A stretch of DNA of 44,043 nt from Rhizobium sullae (GCF_900169785.1 NZ_FWER01000050.1:1-44043), one strand, 5' to 3'. Counted from the first letter of the stretch, positions 16,315 to 24,769 are shown. Notes: a model not told the origin generated them from the sequence alone. Translations and numbers: made by a program.

Positions 16315-17463
16315 GTGGCCAAACCCAAGACATCACTGACCGCCGTGGAGCGGCGCGCCGAAGAGCTCGACACGATCGCCGCGGTGCTGCCGCTCGAGCG
16401 CCGCGACGAGCTTGCCGAGCTGCTCACCGACCAGGATGTCGAGACGCTGCGCCATCTCGTCAACCAGGGTATGGGCGACAACACACTGCGGGCCTTGACC
16501 TCGGATCTCGCCTATCTCGAAGCCTGGGGGATGGCAGTGACTGGAAAATCGCTGCCCTGGCCGGCGCCCGAAGCACTGCTGCTGAAATTCGTGGCGCATC
16601 ATCTTTGGGACCCAGAACGCCGCGAGACCGATCCCGATCATGGCATGCCGGCCGACGTCGACGAAAACCTTCGGAGCCAAGGCTTCCTGAAATCCGTCGG
16701 CCCGCATGCGCCAGCGACGGTGCGCCGGCGGCTGGCGAACTGGTCGACGCTGACCAAATGGCGCGGCCTCGACGGCGCCTTTTCCTCCCCTGCCCTCAAG
16801 TCAGCTATCCGTCTCGCCGTGCGCGCCGTTCCCCGGACGCGCCGTCGCAAGAGCGCCAAGGCGGTCACATCAGATGTGCTGGCAAAACTGCTGGCGACCT
16901 GCGCCACCGAGAGCCTACGCGATCTCCGTGACCGGGCAATCCTGATGGTCGCCTTTGCCTCCGGCGGTCGCCGCCGCAGCGAGGTTGCCGCTCTGCGGCG
17001 CGAACAACTGACCGTCGAGCCGCCGATCCCGGTCGAGAATGGCGCCCCCCTCCCCTCTCTCGCCATCCATCTCGGCCGCACCAAGACTACGACTGGCGAG
17101 CAGGACGATGTCGTCTATCTGACCGGCCGACCGGTCGAGGCGCTCAAGGCCTGGATGAGTGCCGCCAAGATCGAGACCGGCAGCGTGTTTCGGGGGATCG
17201 GGCGCTGGGGGACGGTGTCGCGGCGGGCGATCGATCCGCAGTCGGTCAATGCCATCCTCAAGCAGCGGGCGGCGATGGCCGGGTTGGAGCGTGGGGAGTT
17301 TTCGGCGCATGGATTGCGGTCGGGATATCTGACAGAAGCCGCCAATCGCGGCATTCCCCTCCCCGAGGCTATGGAGCAGTCGCGCCATCGCTCCGTGCAG
17401 CAGGCGTCTAGCTATTATAACAATGCAACAAGGAGGAGCGGCCGGGCCGCGAAACTTCTCTGA
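16315..17463 (+). CDS. Site-specific tyrosine recombinase/integrase
   Basis: This phage-integrase-family protein has about 382 residues from the GTG at 16315 (GGAG six bases upstream; the frame continues to a TTG at 16234, without a ribosome site). The N-terminal core-binding part includes DQDVETLRHLVNQGMGDNTL. The catalytic domain shows the first Arg in FASGGRRRSEVAALRREQL, a strand with Lys in LGRTKTTTGEQ, HGLRSGYLTEA for the His-x-x-Arg box, and RHRSVQQASSYYN with the second His and the nucleophilic Tyr. All catalytic residues are present. This type is common on rhizobial plasmids beside Tn3-like elements and often acts with them. The last residues (TRRSGRAAKLL) are echoed at 18249-18299, suggesting a second, lost copy. 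Confidence 0.88.
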   Translation: MAKPKTSLTAVERRAEELDTIAAVLPLERRDELAELLTDQDVETLRHLVNQGMGDNTLRALTSDLAYLEAWGMAVTGKSLPWPAPEALLLKFVAHHLWDPERRETDPDHGMPADVDENLRSQGFLKSVGPHAPATVRRRLANWSTLTKWRGLDGAFSSPALKSAIRLAVRAVPRTRRRKSAKAVTSDVLAKLLATCATESLRDLRDRAILMVAFASGGRRRSEVAALRREQLTVEPPIPVENGAPLPSLAIHLGRTKTTTGEQDDVVYLTGRPVEALKAWMSAAKIETGSVFRGIGRWGTVSRRAIDPQSVNAILKQRAAMAGLERGEFSAHGLRSGYLTEAANRGIPLPEAMEQSRHRSVQQASSYYNNATRRSGRAAKLL

Positions 17464-17681
17464 CCGAACTCGACAGAGGGCCGTCTTGAGCAAGGTCGGA
17501 TACAAGAGTACTGCGATTAAGAGCGAATTTTCACGCTAGCGATTGGTGCAGCGGCCTTGAGTTGCTAACCGACGGCACCCACGGCGGCGGCCTAGGCGTC
17601 CGAATGCTATAACGAGCAATCTCATAAACGCTTTGAAAGCGTTCTTTGTTACATGAGAAGTTGGCAAGAGCCAGGTAGAGT

Positions 17682-18020
17682 ATGACCGACAAAAAATTCT
17701 TATGCACCACGTGTGACCAAGAACTCCAGATATGGGCCATCCTGAAACTCAATGAGGGATCCGTCCCGCTTATGCGGGAGGAGAATTTTCATATTGAGGA
17801 CGCTTTGGTCGCTGCGAGGCCATACAATGAATACGACGACGAGCAAAAGCGCTTCGTCGTTTTCAGGGTTGAGCGCCGAAACCTCGCCACGGATATCAGG
17901 TTAACGGGCACGTTCTCGCGGAGTAGGCCTCTCCGCGATAGCAAAACTCCACTCCAGACACATGACATCATTCCACCAAACGCGTTGTGCCTGCTTCCAA
18001 CGGTCTTCGAAGAGAGCTAA
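17682..18020 (+). CDS. Hypothetical protein, 112 residues
   Basis: This small protein of unknown function starts at ATG 17682, with AGGTAGAG just upstream. It contains one CTTC motif near the N-terminus (FLCTTCDQEL), not enough to call a zinc site, followed by mixed hydrophilic sequence (DEQKRFVVFRVERRNLATDI). The sequence has lower GC and codon bias weaker than the surrounding integrase and plasmid genes, which suggests a separate origin. It lies between a tyrosine recombinase and a fragment of a second one, so it is probably cargo of an integrated element. Confidence 0.5.
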   Translation: MTDKKFLCTTCDQELQIWAILKLNEGSVPLMREENFHIEDALVAARPYNEYDDEQKRFVVFRVERRNLATDIRLTGTFSRSRPLRDSKTPLQTHDIIPPNALCLLPTVFEES

Positions 18021-18025
18021 GAGGG

Positions 18026-18217
18026 ATGGGAATGACACGCCCCGATGTATTGCCTACGGCTGCGCTTTCTGCCCTGACTGACGTGGCCGAAAGCCTAGCT
18101 AGGCATATGCCGATTGATCGTAAAATCGATGGAGTTGACGGGGTCACGCAGCACCGCTACTCGAATTCGCTCATCGAAAACTCGCCTGCACAGTCAGCCG
18201 CAGGTCGCATTCTGTAA
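18026..18217 (+). CDS. Hypothetical small protein, possible second cargo gene
   Basis: A possible 63-residue product begins five bases after the preceding stop, with AGAGGG upstream of the ATG at 18026 (or the in-frame ATG at 18032). It reads MGMTRPDVLPTAALSALTDV, then AESLARHMPIDRKIDG. No family is recognised. Support is its close coupling to the gene before it and a compositionally reasonable sequence; it may be spurious. Confidence 0.35.
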   Translation: MGMTRPDVLPTAALSALTDVAESLARHMPIDRKIDGVDGVTQHRYSNSLIENSPAQSAAGRIL

Positions 18218-18248
18218 GAATGCACATATGCTTCGCGGCTTCGGTCTA

Positions 18249-18299
18249 AATGAATTTAGCGCAGCCCGACGCAGCGGCCGGGCAGCGCAAATGCTTTAG
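18249..18299 (+). pseudogene. C-terminal remnant of a second tyrosine recombinase
   Basis: The last codons of this frame read AARRSGRAAQML followed by TAG. This closely matches the end of the intact recombinase at 17463 (ATRRSGRAAKLL followed by TGA), including the identical stretch AGCGGCCGGGC. Nothing upstream matches the rest of a recombinase, so only the final 16 or so codons remain. Confidence 0.5.
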
Positions 18300-18303
18300 G
18301 GCG

Positions 18304-21300
18304 CTATGGTAGCTCCGCGCATCCACTAGGCGTGAACCCCGCGGCTCCCATACTTCTATAGTCCGTCGCGATATTGACGAGCTGGGACATTGCTTTTGCA
18401 AATTGCATAGGAACGATGCCGCTCGTCACGAGCGCAGACCGGAGGCGAATTTTCGCCGGGGCAATGCCTGTCAGTTTGGTCAAAACGCCTGGGTCATTCT
18501 TGAAAAAGCTGATGCGATCGAGATGCTTCTGGATTGGCGTCCGCTTGCCGTTTCGCATTCCCGTAGTCGTGTAATCAGCAAGACGTTCACCAACTTCACC
18601 AACCGTTCGATCGAGCAGCAGCCGTTTGCACTCAATGATCCAGACATCACCCTCCTTGTTCCAGGCGAGCACGTCTACATCTCCAAGTTCCTTCTTTCCG
18701 TGGAACTGTGTCATCAGCTGATCGGGCAGTGCCGTCAGGCCAAGCTCCGTCAATCGCGCCGCAACGGAATGATTGAAGGCATGCCCGCGCTGATCGACGA
18801 CTTTGCCGATCCATTTTCCGATCTCTTTGGTATCGAATAATTCGGCTCCTAACCTGCCTTCGATAACCTCGAAGTAGCGCCGAACGACTCGTAACAGGAG
18901 TACCGAAGAAATCAGGATTTCGGGGTCCTCGCCATCGCTCAACTGAACAAACGGGCGTCGCGTCAGCGACAGCTTCCTGTTCATTCTCCAAGGCTCCCAA
19001 TCCCGCGGACGGGCGCCTTCCGGCTTTAACTCGTCCCACTGGGCCCTCGGCCTTAAGGTGAGAGATACGTAGGCGCGATCAACGTCGACATCGGTGCCGA
19101 GATCAGCCAGCAGTCCACGAAATTCGGTTCTGGTCATCGAGACCAGGATATCACCATTTCCGAGTGCCATTTCCGCCACGCTGTGCGACAGCTCGATGAG
19201 CTCCGCTAGCCCCATGCCGAACTCAGCGCGCACCCCCGCGATGAGGTCGGGATCGAGCACCGGAGCTGTGGGGCTCCGCGCGTCAGGCTCGGATTTGTCA
19301 AATGAATCCGCGTAGCCTGCGGCCGCATCGCGAAAGGCGCGGTCACCGTGCGCGTGAGTATAGGGCTTATGCAGCTGATCGTAGAAACCCTTATCAAAGA
19401 GGAAGCATCCACTCGGTGTGACCCTAAGAGGACCTGTTGCCAAACCGTAGTAGTAGGCATCGCTTTGCGTCGCACAGTCTATCAGTGTGCAGACTTCCGC
19501 AAGCAGTTGGTCGAAGTCGATCTCCGTGCAGGAAATGCCGCCTTCGGTCGGGCAGGTACACAACGCCATTTCCGCCATCGCTCGGCTGGCCACTCCGGCC
19601 GAAGCCCGCTTCCCCTCCTGCTCATTGTGTGTAGACAGGACATCTCCCTGATCCTTGTGCAGGGCAAGAAGCGCTGCAGCGGTCTGGCCCCACTCGGCTC
19701 TATCCCGATCGATAGCCTCATGGTTAACAACCGCTTTCACGACCAGACTTCGTCGATCAATCGTTGCCAGCCGAGCACGGATTCTATCCCAAAGCCGAAT
19801 CACCGCAGCATGTAGCAGAGATTTGACATTGCCTTGCTCAACAATCCCACGCCCCGTTGCGCCAGCTAGCGTCGCCAGCCCGAGGTCGGACCAGGCCCGG
19901 TCTTCGTCTGATTGATAGAGCGGCGTCGGTAGGGGCAACGCCGCCTGGATCATCTGCTCGGGGTCTCCTGCCGGGATCGCATGTGCAAAACGGGCGTCCT
20001 TAGTGCCAGCAATCCTTACAGCGAGCTCGTCCGCCCAATCGACTGAGCGAGGCAATCCCGCCAGCTGGCTGGCGCCAAGCGCCATCGCTGCGATGAGATA
20101 ACGCTCCGCAATGTTCGTCTCGTGGATGTAACCACATAGACTGGCAATCCTTGAATCGATCCTGATCACGCCGCTCGACACTGTCACATTCGGACGCGCG
20201 AGCTGATCGGCAGCGATCGGGGCCAGTTGTGACAGGTCTTCAAGATCAGAGAACAGTAATTCCATCGCAACCGGGCCGGCCGGCAGGGTTGTCAGCTCAT
20301 GCTCTAAAAGAGGCGCCAACCTGAGCAGCCATTTCTGTGCCGCGTCCCAGATGTTCAGGGTCAACGCCCGAATGCCAAACGGTCCGAATTCCTGGTCGAT
20401 CCACCACGGTCTCTGCTCTGTTTCGACGACAACGCGCAATTTGTCCTGGAGAGCATCCATCGGCGAAACGAAAATGGGGAGTTGACTGACTTCCTTGAAG
20501 TACGAGGACGTGGAACGCCTTTGCACCTCGATGAGCGACCGCCCGTCCGGTCCTATAGTGAGATGGTAGTCGCTCTCCGTTCTTATTCGATGACGCGCCA
20601 GACCGGCGTAACCACCGTCGAGGGTCGCTATCCCTGACAACGGCAATTCGACGGGCACAACTTCAAAATTGCGTTCCTGCAGATAACCGTAGAGATTGAT
20701 GAAGCCGTAAGGGTTTTCGATTTGCCAACCGCGCGAGTGAAGCTTCTCCTGTTGCTCCAGGATTTTCCAGATCCGCTTCGCGGTGAAGTCCCCATCCCAG
20801 CTCATTCTTAACCCATCGCTCAGCGACAAGTCGACGTGATGCCAACTGGCCGGAGAAGATGCAGCATCTCTAGCAGATCCTCGCCCTACTCCGCCATGGA
20901 CGAAAAGAGTTAGCCCGTGCCGATAGTTGGGGCGACTTGCAAGTTCGGTTTCAGCGTCGCGAACCGATTCCATCACTCCTTCGCCCACCTCGGATACTCC
21001 GAGCAGTCCTGTTTGCAGTGTCTCGGTAAGATCGTCGCCAATGTGCACAATAACAGCATGGCAGCCATCTCCGAATGTCGTCCTAATTAGGGTGGTGCGC
21101 GAATTCAGCTGCTCCAGATCGTCATCCGAAATCCGATTGCTGAAGCCAAGATTTGATGCGAAAAATGTCCGAACGTCCTGAAGCTCGACAGCACGGAGCG
21201 CGGCCTCGAGGCGCGGCAACGCGTTCTCCGATTGGGCAAACTCCAGAATAAAGCGGCGTGCTGCTGCCCCGATTGCGGTCGGCAAGGCGAGGAGCCAGTC

Positions 21301-22155
21301 GTTTCCCTGCCTCAGCAATGGGTACCGCTCCAGGACCGAATGCCCGAGCACGTCTGACCCAATGACGTCGCGCTCATTGTCTGCAAGAACAAAGGGGGCG
21401 ATTTGCCAAGCATGAATACGAAGGTTTTCCAGGTCCTGGACGCTGAACCGCGCGGCCGACCGCGTTGCCTCGGCTGTACCTGGCGAAACGGTGACTTTTT
21501 TTCCAGGGCGGGACGCACATTTGCCATAGCGTTTGACACCGGTTCGCTCCGAAACCCCGCGGGCAATTTGGAGAATGGCCATCACGTGGTGATAGGCGGC
21601 TTGAGCCCATTCCTCATCGGGCAAACGGAGCAGGGCAGCCAGGAGGTTCTGAAGGTAGTACCCGTTATCAATCCAAGAGCCTTCGAGCAGGACGACGCCG
21701 CCTCCCCATGCTGGCACGACGGTGGCAAAAACATCTTCGACAGGATCCTCACCGAGGCCAAGAGGGTCTTGAAGCAGGTCATCATTGAGCCACTCACGGA
21801 TCTGAGCATCAGACGGGATTTGCGTTCCCCGGCAGAAAGCGACGGCAAGATGGATCAAGGCCTCGATCCGGTACGTGGCAACCTGGTTTTCGGGGATCGT
21901 CGACAGACCCGATAGCGTCTGGACGAGGTGGAGGCCGTCGAACTTCACTAGCCGCGCACACAGTTTCGCCTGCCGCGTAGCCAGGGCATTAAGGTGAAGG
22001 CCCTCCCCTAATTGGTCATGTAGCTTTCCAGTTAACAATCGCAATCTCGCTCCAGCATTTTTACAACATGATGGGTACCTCAAGTCGATCGTGCTGGTAA
22101 TGTTAGGCAACTCTTTTTGGGAGGCTGCCAACTTCGTCCCCAGCCTTCTAGGCAA
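18304..22155 (-). CDS. Very large protein with C-terminal PD-(D/E)XK-like nuclease motif
   Basis: This 1283-residue ORF has no family I recognise over its first 1100 residues. The C-terminus carries a restriction-endonuclease-fold signature: GDVDVLAW (Asp1159/Asp1161), thirteen residues, then WIIECKRL (Glu1175-x-Lys1177). It is followed by helices typical of that fold and a RIRLRSALVTSG strand. I see no Walker A, helicase or methylase motif, so it is not a standard restriction or AAA-type defence protein. Middle segments look like a long alpha/beta scaffold (GLTLFVHGGVGRG, HLTIGPDGRSLIEVQRR). The start is uncertain: TTG at 22155 has no good ribosome site, while GAGGAAATG lies just upstream in another frame, so a 5' frameshift or a later start is possible. 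It sits between mobile-element debris and repC, ending convergent with the remnant recombinase. A nuclease role, perhaps in plasmid or phage defence, is an inference from one motif. Confidence 0.7.
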   Translation of the reverse strand: MPRRLGTKLAASQKELPNITSTIDLRYPSCCKNAGARLRLLTGKLHDQLGEGLHLNALATRQAKLCARLVKFDGLHLVQTLSGLSTIPENQVATYRIEALIHLAVAFCRGTQIPSDAQIREWLNDDLLQDPLGLGEDPVEDVFATVVPAWGGGVVLLEGSWIDNGYYLQNLLAALLRLPDEEWAQAAYHHVMAILQIARGVSERTGVKRYGKCASRPGKKVTVSPGTAEATRSAARFSVQDLENLRIHAWQIAPFVLADNERDVIGSDVLGHSVLERYPLLRQGNDWLLALPTAIGAAARRFILEFAQSENALPRLEAALRAVELQDVRTFFASNLGFSNRISDDDLEQLNSRTTLIRTTFGDGCHAVIVHIGDDLTETLQTGLLGVSEVGEGVMESVRDAETELASRPNYRHGLTLFVHGGVGRGSARDAASSPASWHHVDLSLSDGLRMSWDGDFTAKRIWKILEQQEKLHSRGWQIENPYGFINLYGYLQERNFEVVPVELPLSGIATLDGGYAGLARHRIRTESDYHLTIGPDGRSLIEVQRRSTSSYFKEVSQLPIFVSPMDALQDKLRVVVETEQRPWWIDQEFGPFGIRALTLNIWDAAQKWLLRLAPLLEHELTTLPAGPVAMELLFSDLEDLSQLAPIAADQLARPNVTVSSGVIRIDSRIASLCGYIHETNIAERYLIAAMALGASQLAGLPRSVDWADELAVRIAGTKDARFAHAIPAGDPEQMIQAALPLPTPLYQSDEDRAWSDLGLATLAGATGRGIVEQGNVKSLLHAAVIRLWDRIRARLATIDRRSLVVKAVVNHEAIDRDRAEWGQTAAALLALHKDQGDVLSTHNEQEGKRASAGVASRAMAEMALCTCPTEGGISCTEIDFDQLLAEVCTLIDCATQSDAYYYGLATGPLRVTPSGCFLFDKGFYDQLHKPYTHAHGDRAFRDAAAGYADSFDKSEPDARSPTAPVLDPDLIAGVRAEFGMGLAELIELSHSVAEMALGNGDILVSMTRTEFRGLLADLGTDVDVDRAYVSLTLRPRAQWDELKPEGARPRDWEPWRMNRKLSLTRRPFVQLSDGEDPEILISSVLLLRVVRRYFEVIEGRLGAELFDTKEIGKWIGKVVDQRGHAFNHSVAARLTELGLTALPDQLMTQFHGKKELGDVDVLAWNKEGDVWIIECKRLLLDRTVGEVGERLADYTTTGMRNGKRTPIQKHLDRISFFKNDPGVLTKLTGIAPAKIRLRSALVTSGIVPMQFAKAMSQLVNIATDYRSMGAAGFTPSGCAELP

Positions 22156-22216
22156 CTTGGGGGATTAACCTGCTTCATTTCCTCTAATTATCTGTATTTG
22201 CTTGAATATCTTAAAA

Positions 22217-22232
22217 AAAAAACGGCTGACAA
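22217..22232. repeat. 16-bp direct repeat, copy 1 (downstream of repC)
   Basis: AAAAAACGGCTGACAA occurs here, in the gap between repC and the large nuclease-like gene. An identical copy is in the repA-repB gap at 24749-24764. I found no third copy with the A-run. Shared, non-coding placement around the replicon suggests a partition or regulatory site. Confidence 0.5.
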
Positions 22233-22289
22233 TCGGGATTGAGAAAATAGCCGGATCGGCATCGTAATAACTAATTTGGCGGTTTGCGT

Positions 22290-23534
22290 CTATCCCACGC
22301 GACGTATGGTATCACCGTTTGCCTTCAACAGAGACATCAGCATCGGTCCAAGCGAGAATTCCCCACGTTCCGCGCGTTTCGTTAGGTCGCGAAGATAGCC
22401 TCCAGCAGAATTTATGAAGTTTGATCGCTCGAGAATGCACGCCATAGCCACTGCGGCATTTTCTGGCCCCATCGCATTGCAGGCCTCCTCATAGGCTGAC
22501 GGGCTGACACCCAACATCGAGCGGACCACCACGGCCGCAGTCATCAGCTCTCGCCAATGTGCAACGCCGCCCCCCGGCCCATAGTCTCCAATCTGCGGAC
22601 AAGCTCGAAGAACCATTCCCAGCGGGAACACTTTGATCTGTTCGAGCTTTGCCTTCGTCTCTCCAGGCGTCACACTCGTTGCTTGAGGCTCTTCCGGCAC
22701 GCTCTCGCCCTGCTCTTTTTCGGAGCTAGGTTCAAATTCATTTATAGATTCGGTATTTGAATTCTGTATGTGGCGGTCATTCGGGATGGCATTGCCGTGC
22801 ATATTTTTGGTTTCTGATTGCATTTCCAGAAGGTTGAGTGCCTCAGAACGCAAGAGCTCCATCTCATCGAGTGTGGCTTCGACTTGATTTCTGTCCGGAT
22901 AGCGAGGATGCCGTCCCAGAATTCCAATATACATCATTTCGACATGCTCCCAATTGCCGGGAGCGCCTTCCTCAATCGCAGCTGTTATCAACTTGCGGAC
23001 ATCTCGGCGGCAGATCGTGAGTGCTTCCTTCGCCCGGCGAAAGCGCATACGCTCCGCGGCTACGTCCTGAGCCAGCAAGGCAAGCTCGGTCGCACGCGCA
23101 AGCAGCGGGCTCAGATCAAAGCCGTAAGCCTGTTCGATCACCCCAGCTCGATCGCGGTGTGCATAACGTTTTCCGTTTGGACTATCACGACGCTGGATAA
23201 GTCCTGCATCGACGAGTGCTCCGAGTTGGCGGCGCAGTGTACTCTCGGTAATCCCGTGAGCGCGAACGGACAGCTGCGCATTGGATGGAAATACAACAAG
23301 TCCGTTCTCGCCATCGAGCTGTGGATCAGGGTAGAACGTCAAAAGGGCATCGAGAACGGCAAGCGCTCTGTCTTGCAGGCCAAAGCGTTCCCTCGCTTCG
23401 CACACATCGCGAAATACTTTCCACTTTTCGACACGCGTGCCTGGCGTTGAAGCCGCGATCGCCAATTGCCCTTTCACCAAGGCAAGCGTCGCCGGCCGCC
23501 GCCCAAAGGGCGTCGTTACATGTCCCGTTTGCAT
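22290..23534 (-). CDS. repC: RepC replication initiator
   Basis: This 414-residue RepC starts at ATG 23534, and the length is right for the family. It begins MQTGHVTTPFGRRPATLALV, the conserved RepC opening. It carries the typical winged-helix DNA-binding part (FGLQDRALAVLDALLTFYP, ITESTLRRQLGALVDAGLIQ), a variable AT-rich linker near residues 235-290, and the conserved C-terminal block (GPGGGVAHWRELMTAAVVVR, ENAAVAMACILERS, YLRDLTKRAERGEFSLGPML). RepC is the only protein needed for replication in repABC plasmids and acts in cis on an origin inside its own gene. Its expression is held down by the counter-transcribed RNA in the gap just upstream. Confidence 0.95.
   Translation of the reverse strand: MQTGHVTTPFGRRPATLALVKGQLAIAASTPGTRVEKWKVFRDVCEARERFGLQDRALAVLDALLTFYPDPQLDGENGLVVFPSNAQLSVRAHGITESTLRRQLGALVDAGLIQRRDSPNGKRYAHRDRAGVIEQAYGFDLSPLLARATELALLAQDVAAERMRFRRAKEALTICRRDVRKLITAAIEEGAPGNWEHVEMMYIGILGRHPRYPDRNQVEATLDEMELLRSEALNLLEMQSETKNMHGNAIPNDRHIQNSNTESINEFEPSSEKEQGESVPEEPQATSVTPGETKAKLEQIKVFPLGMVLRACPQIGDYGPGGGVAHWRELMTAAVVVRSMLGVSPSAYEEACNAMGPENAAVAMACILERSNFINSAGGYLRDLTKRAERGEFSLGPMLMSLLKANGDTIRRVG
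22725..22825. other. Candidate replication origin (AT-rich segment within repC)
   Basis: This part of repC, coding for the variable linker, is clearly AT-richer than the rest of the gene, with runs such as TTCAAATTCATTTATAG and GCATATTTTTGG. In studied repABC plasmids the origin lies in an AT-rich stretch in the middle of repC. Exact limits are a guess. Confidence 0.45.
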
Positions 23535-23593
23535 TTTTCTTTCACCTTTCTTCAGGCAAAGGAAATCCGCTCACCAAATCGGTGCCAAGACTC

Positions 23594-23622
23594 TTGACTG
23601 TGATTCCGGGAAATGCGATTCT
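23594..23622 (+). promoter_or_regulatory. Promoter of the counter-transcribed RNA
   Basis: TTGACT at 23594-23599 and GATTCT at 23617-23622 are separated by 17 bases. They face opposite to repABC, so they would drive the antisense RNA. Transcription would begin near 23629. Confidence 0.72.
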
Positions 23623-23628
23623 CAATCC

Positions 23629-23685
23629 TGCGAGAGATACGAGAGAGGCTTCCACGGTTTACCGTTTGGGGGCCTTTTTCTTTTG
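23629..23685 (+). ncRNA. Counter-transcribed antisense RNA of the repABC replicon (ctRNA)
   Basis: A roughly 57-base transcript is predicted between a good sigma-70-type promoter and an intrinsic terminator, opposite to repC, in the 155-base repB-repC gap. In repABC plasmids this RNA binds the repC leader and reduces RepC synthesis, and it sets copy number and incompatibility. The first part (CGAGAGATACGAGAGAGG) would be mostly single-stranded and the rest forms the terminator stem. Identification is by position and signals, not by alignment. Confidence 0.78.
23647..23684 (+). terminator. Intrinsic terminator of the ctRNA
   Basis: The stem pairs GGC-TTCC-ACGG with CCGT-(TT)-GGGG-GCC around a TTTA loop (23647-23673), with two bulged bases and two G-U pairs. 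It is followed by CTTTTTCTTTT-like T-rich sequence. It lies just outside the repB stop at 23690. Confidence 0.75.
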
Positions 23686-23689
23686 CGGT

Positions 23690-24685
23690 TTATTCTCCGT
23701 TGTTTTCCTGCTTCGATCCCCTGTACTCGTCGTACAGGCGGTCCATGTGGGCTGAAAGCCACTCGCTGAAGGGCTTCGCTTCCACATTCGAAAGCTCGAT
23801 CGCAACCTTCTTTGGTTTGGCGTTCATCACGAAATCCAGTGATGTATCGCTCGACGTCCAAACCTTCCCGGACACAGTGGACTTGGGTTTTTTTGCAGCC
23901 GATTTGACCTTGTAGCGCTTCAGGTAGTCATGAAGTTCATCGAACCGCTTGTCCTCTGTCAGCTCAGCGAACTCCGCGGTTCCTGCATGTTCCGTAGCTG
24001 CCTTCAAGAGGGCAGGGGCGAGAACCAATTGACGGAGGCTCAGCCACTTGTCACGTCCGATCTTCTTGGATGCTCCAAGCAGCTTGAGGACCGAGGCTGG
24101 AACTGCCTCCACAACACCAAGCATCTTTGAGAGCATCGCCTCATCGATCGCGAGCGACGACCGAACCACATCCTTCGTCATTCCGGACGCGAGTAGGTTC
24201 TGTGCGAAGTAAGCGCGCTCGATGAACGACAGATTCGAGCGGGCGGAATTTTCTTGCCCTTGGGCGATTGCTGACGTGATGTCGTCCAGTTTCTTGACGA
24301 CTGCCTTGACCGGAATGCCAAGTTCGTTGGCGACTTTCAGACGGCGGTGACCAAAGACCACCATGAACCGCTGGCTATCTGCCTGACTGGGTCGAACCAG
24401 AATGGGCGTTGTCTGGCCGGATGTCTTGATCGCCTGCTTTAGCTCCTGGTACTCCTCGCCATCGTCGGAAAGGCGATCGGCGACAAACGAAACGTCAATC
24501 AACCGCGGATCCAGATCCACGATCACCTCGCCTTCCATCAGCTTCTTGGTGTTCTCGGCCAAGTCCTCGATGGAGCGAACGACAGTCTTTGCTGCCCCCG
24601 TCATGCCGTACCCAGGCTTTGTCGGTGTCTGGTTAGAAGCGATGGAAGCCATGTCCAGCTTCGCAAAAGGATTTTCACGCGCCAT
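23690..24685 (-). CDS. repB: RepB partition protein (ParB family)
   Basis: This 331-residue ParB-like protein binds centromere (parS) sites and works with RepA to segregate the plasmid. It starts at ATG 24685 (MARENPFAKLDMASIASNQT). The ParB nuclease-like N-domain is clear: FVADRLSDDGEEYQELKQAI, QTTPILVRPSQADSQRFMVV, then FGHRRLKVANELG with the GxRR box. The helix-turn-helix region follows (YFAQNLLASGMTKDVVRSSL, AIDEAMLSKMLGV). The C-terminal part matches RepB-type proteins of rhizobial plasmids. The gap of 84 bases to repA carries the second copy of the AAAAAACGGCTGACAA repeat. It would be co-transcribed with repA and repC. Confidence 0.94.
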   Translation of the reverse strand: MARENPFAKLDMASIASNQTPTKPGYGMTGAAKTVVRSIEDLAENTKKLMEGEVIVDLDPRLIDVSFVADRLSDDGEEYQELKQAIKTSGQTTPILVRPSQADSQRFMVVFGHRRLKVANELGIPVKAVVKKLDDITSAIAQGQENSARSNLSFIERAYFAQNLLASGMTKDVVRSSLAIDEAMLSKMLGVVEAVPASVLKLLGASKKIGRDKWLSLRQLVLAPALLKAATEHAGTAEFAELTEDKRFDELHDYLKRYKVKSAAKKPKSTVSGKVWTSSDTSLDFVMNAKPKKVAIELSNVEAKPFSEWLSAHMDRLYDEYRGSKQENNGE

Positions 24686-24748
24686 AGCCGGCCTCCAAAC
24701 TCGCTTTCAACGTCGCCAAGAAATTGATATGACTCATAAATCCCCGCG

Positions 24749-24764
24749 AAAAAACGGCTGACAA
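24749..24764. repeat. 16-bp direct repeat, copy 2 (repA-repB gap)
   Basis: This is identical to 22217-22232 (AAAAAACGGCTGACAA). It lies six bases after the repA stop. RepABC plasmids keep parS sites at varied places around the operon, but the known parS is a palindrome and this is not. Confidence 0.5.
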
Positions 24765-24769
24765 ATACG

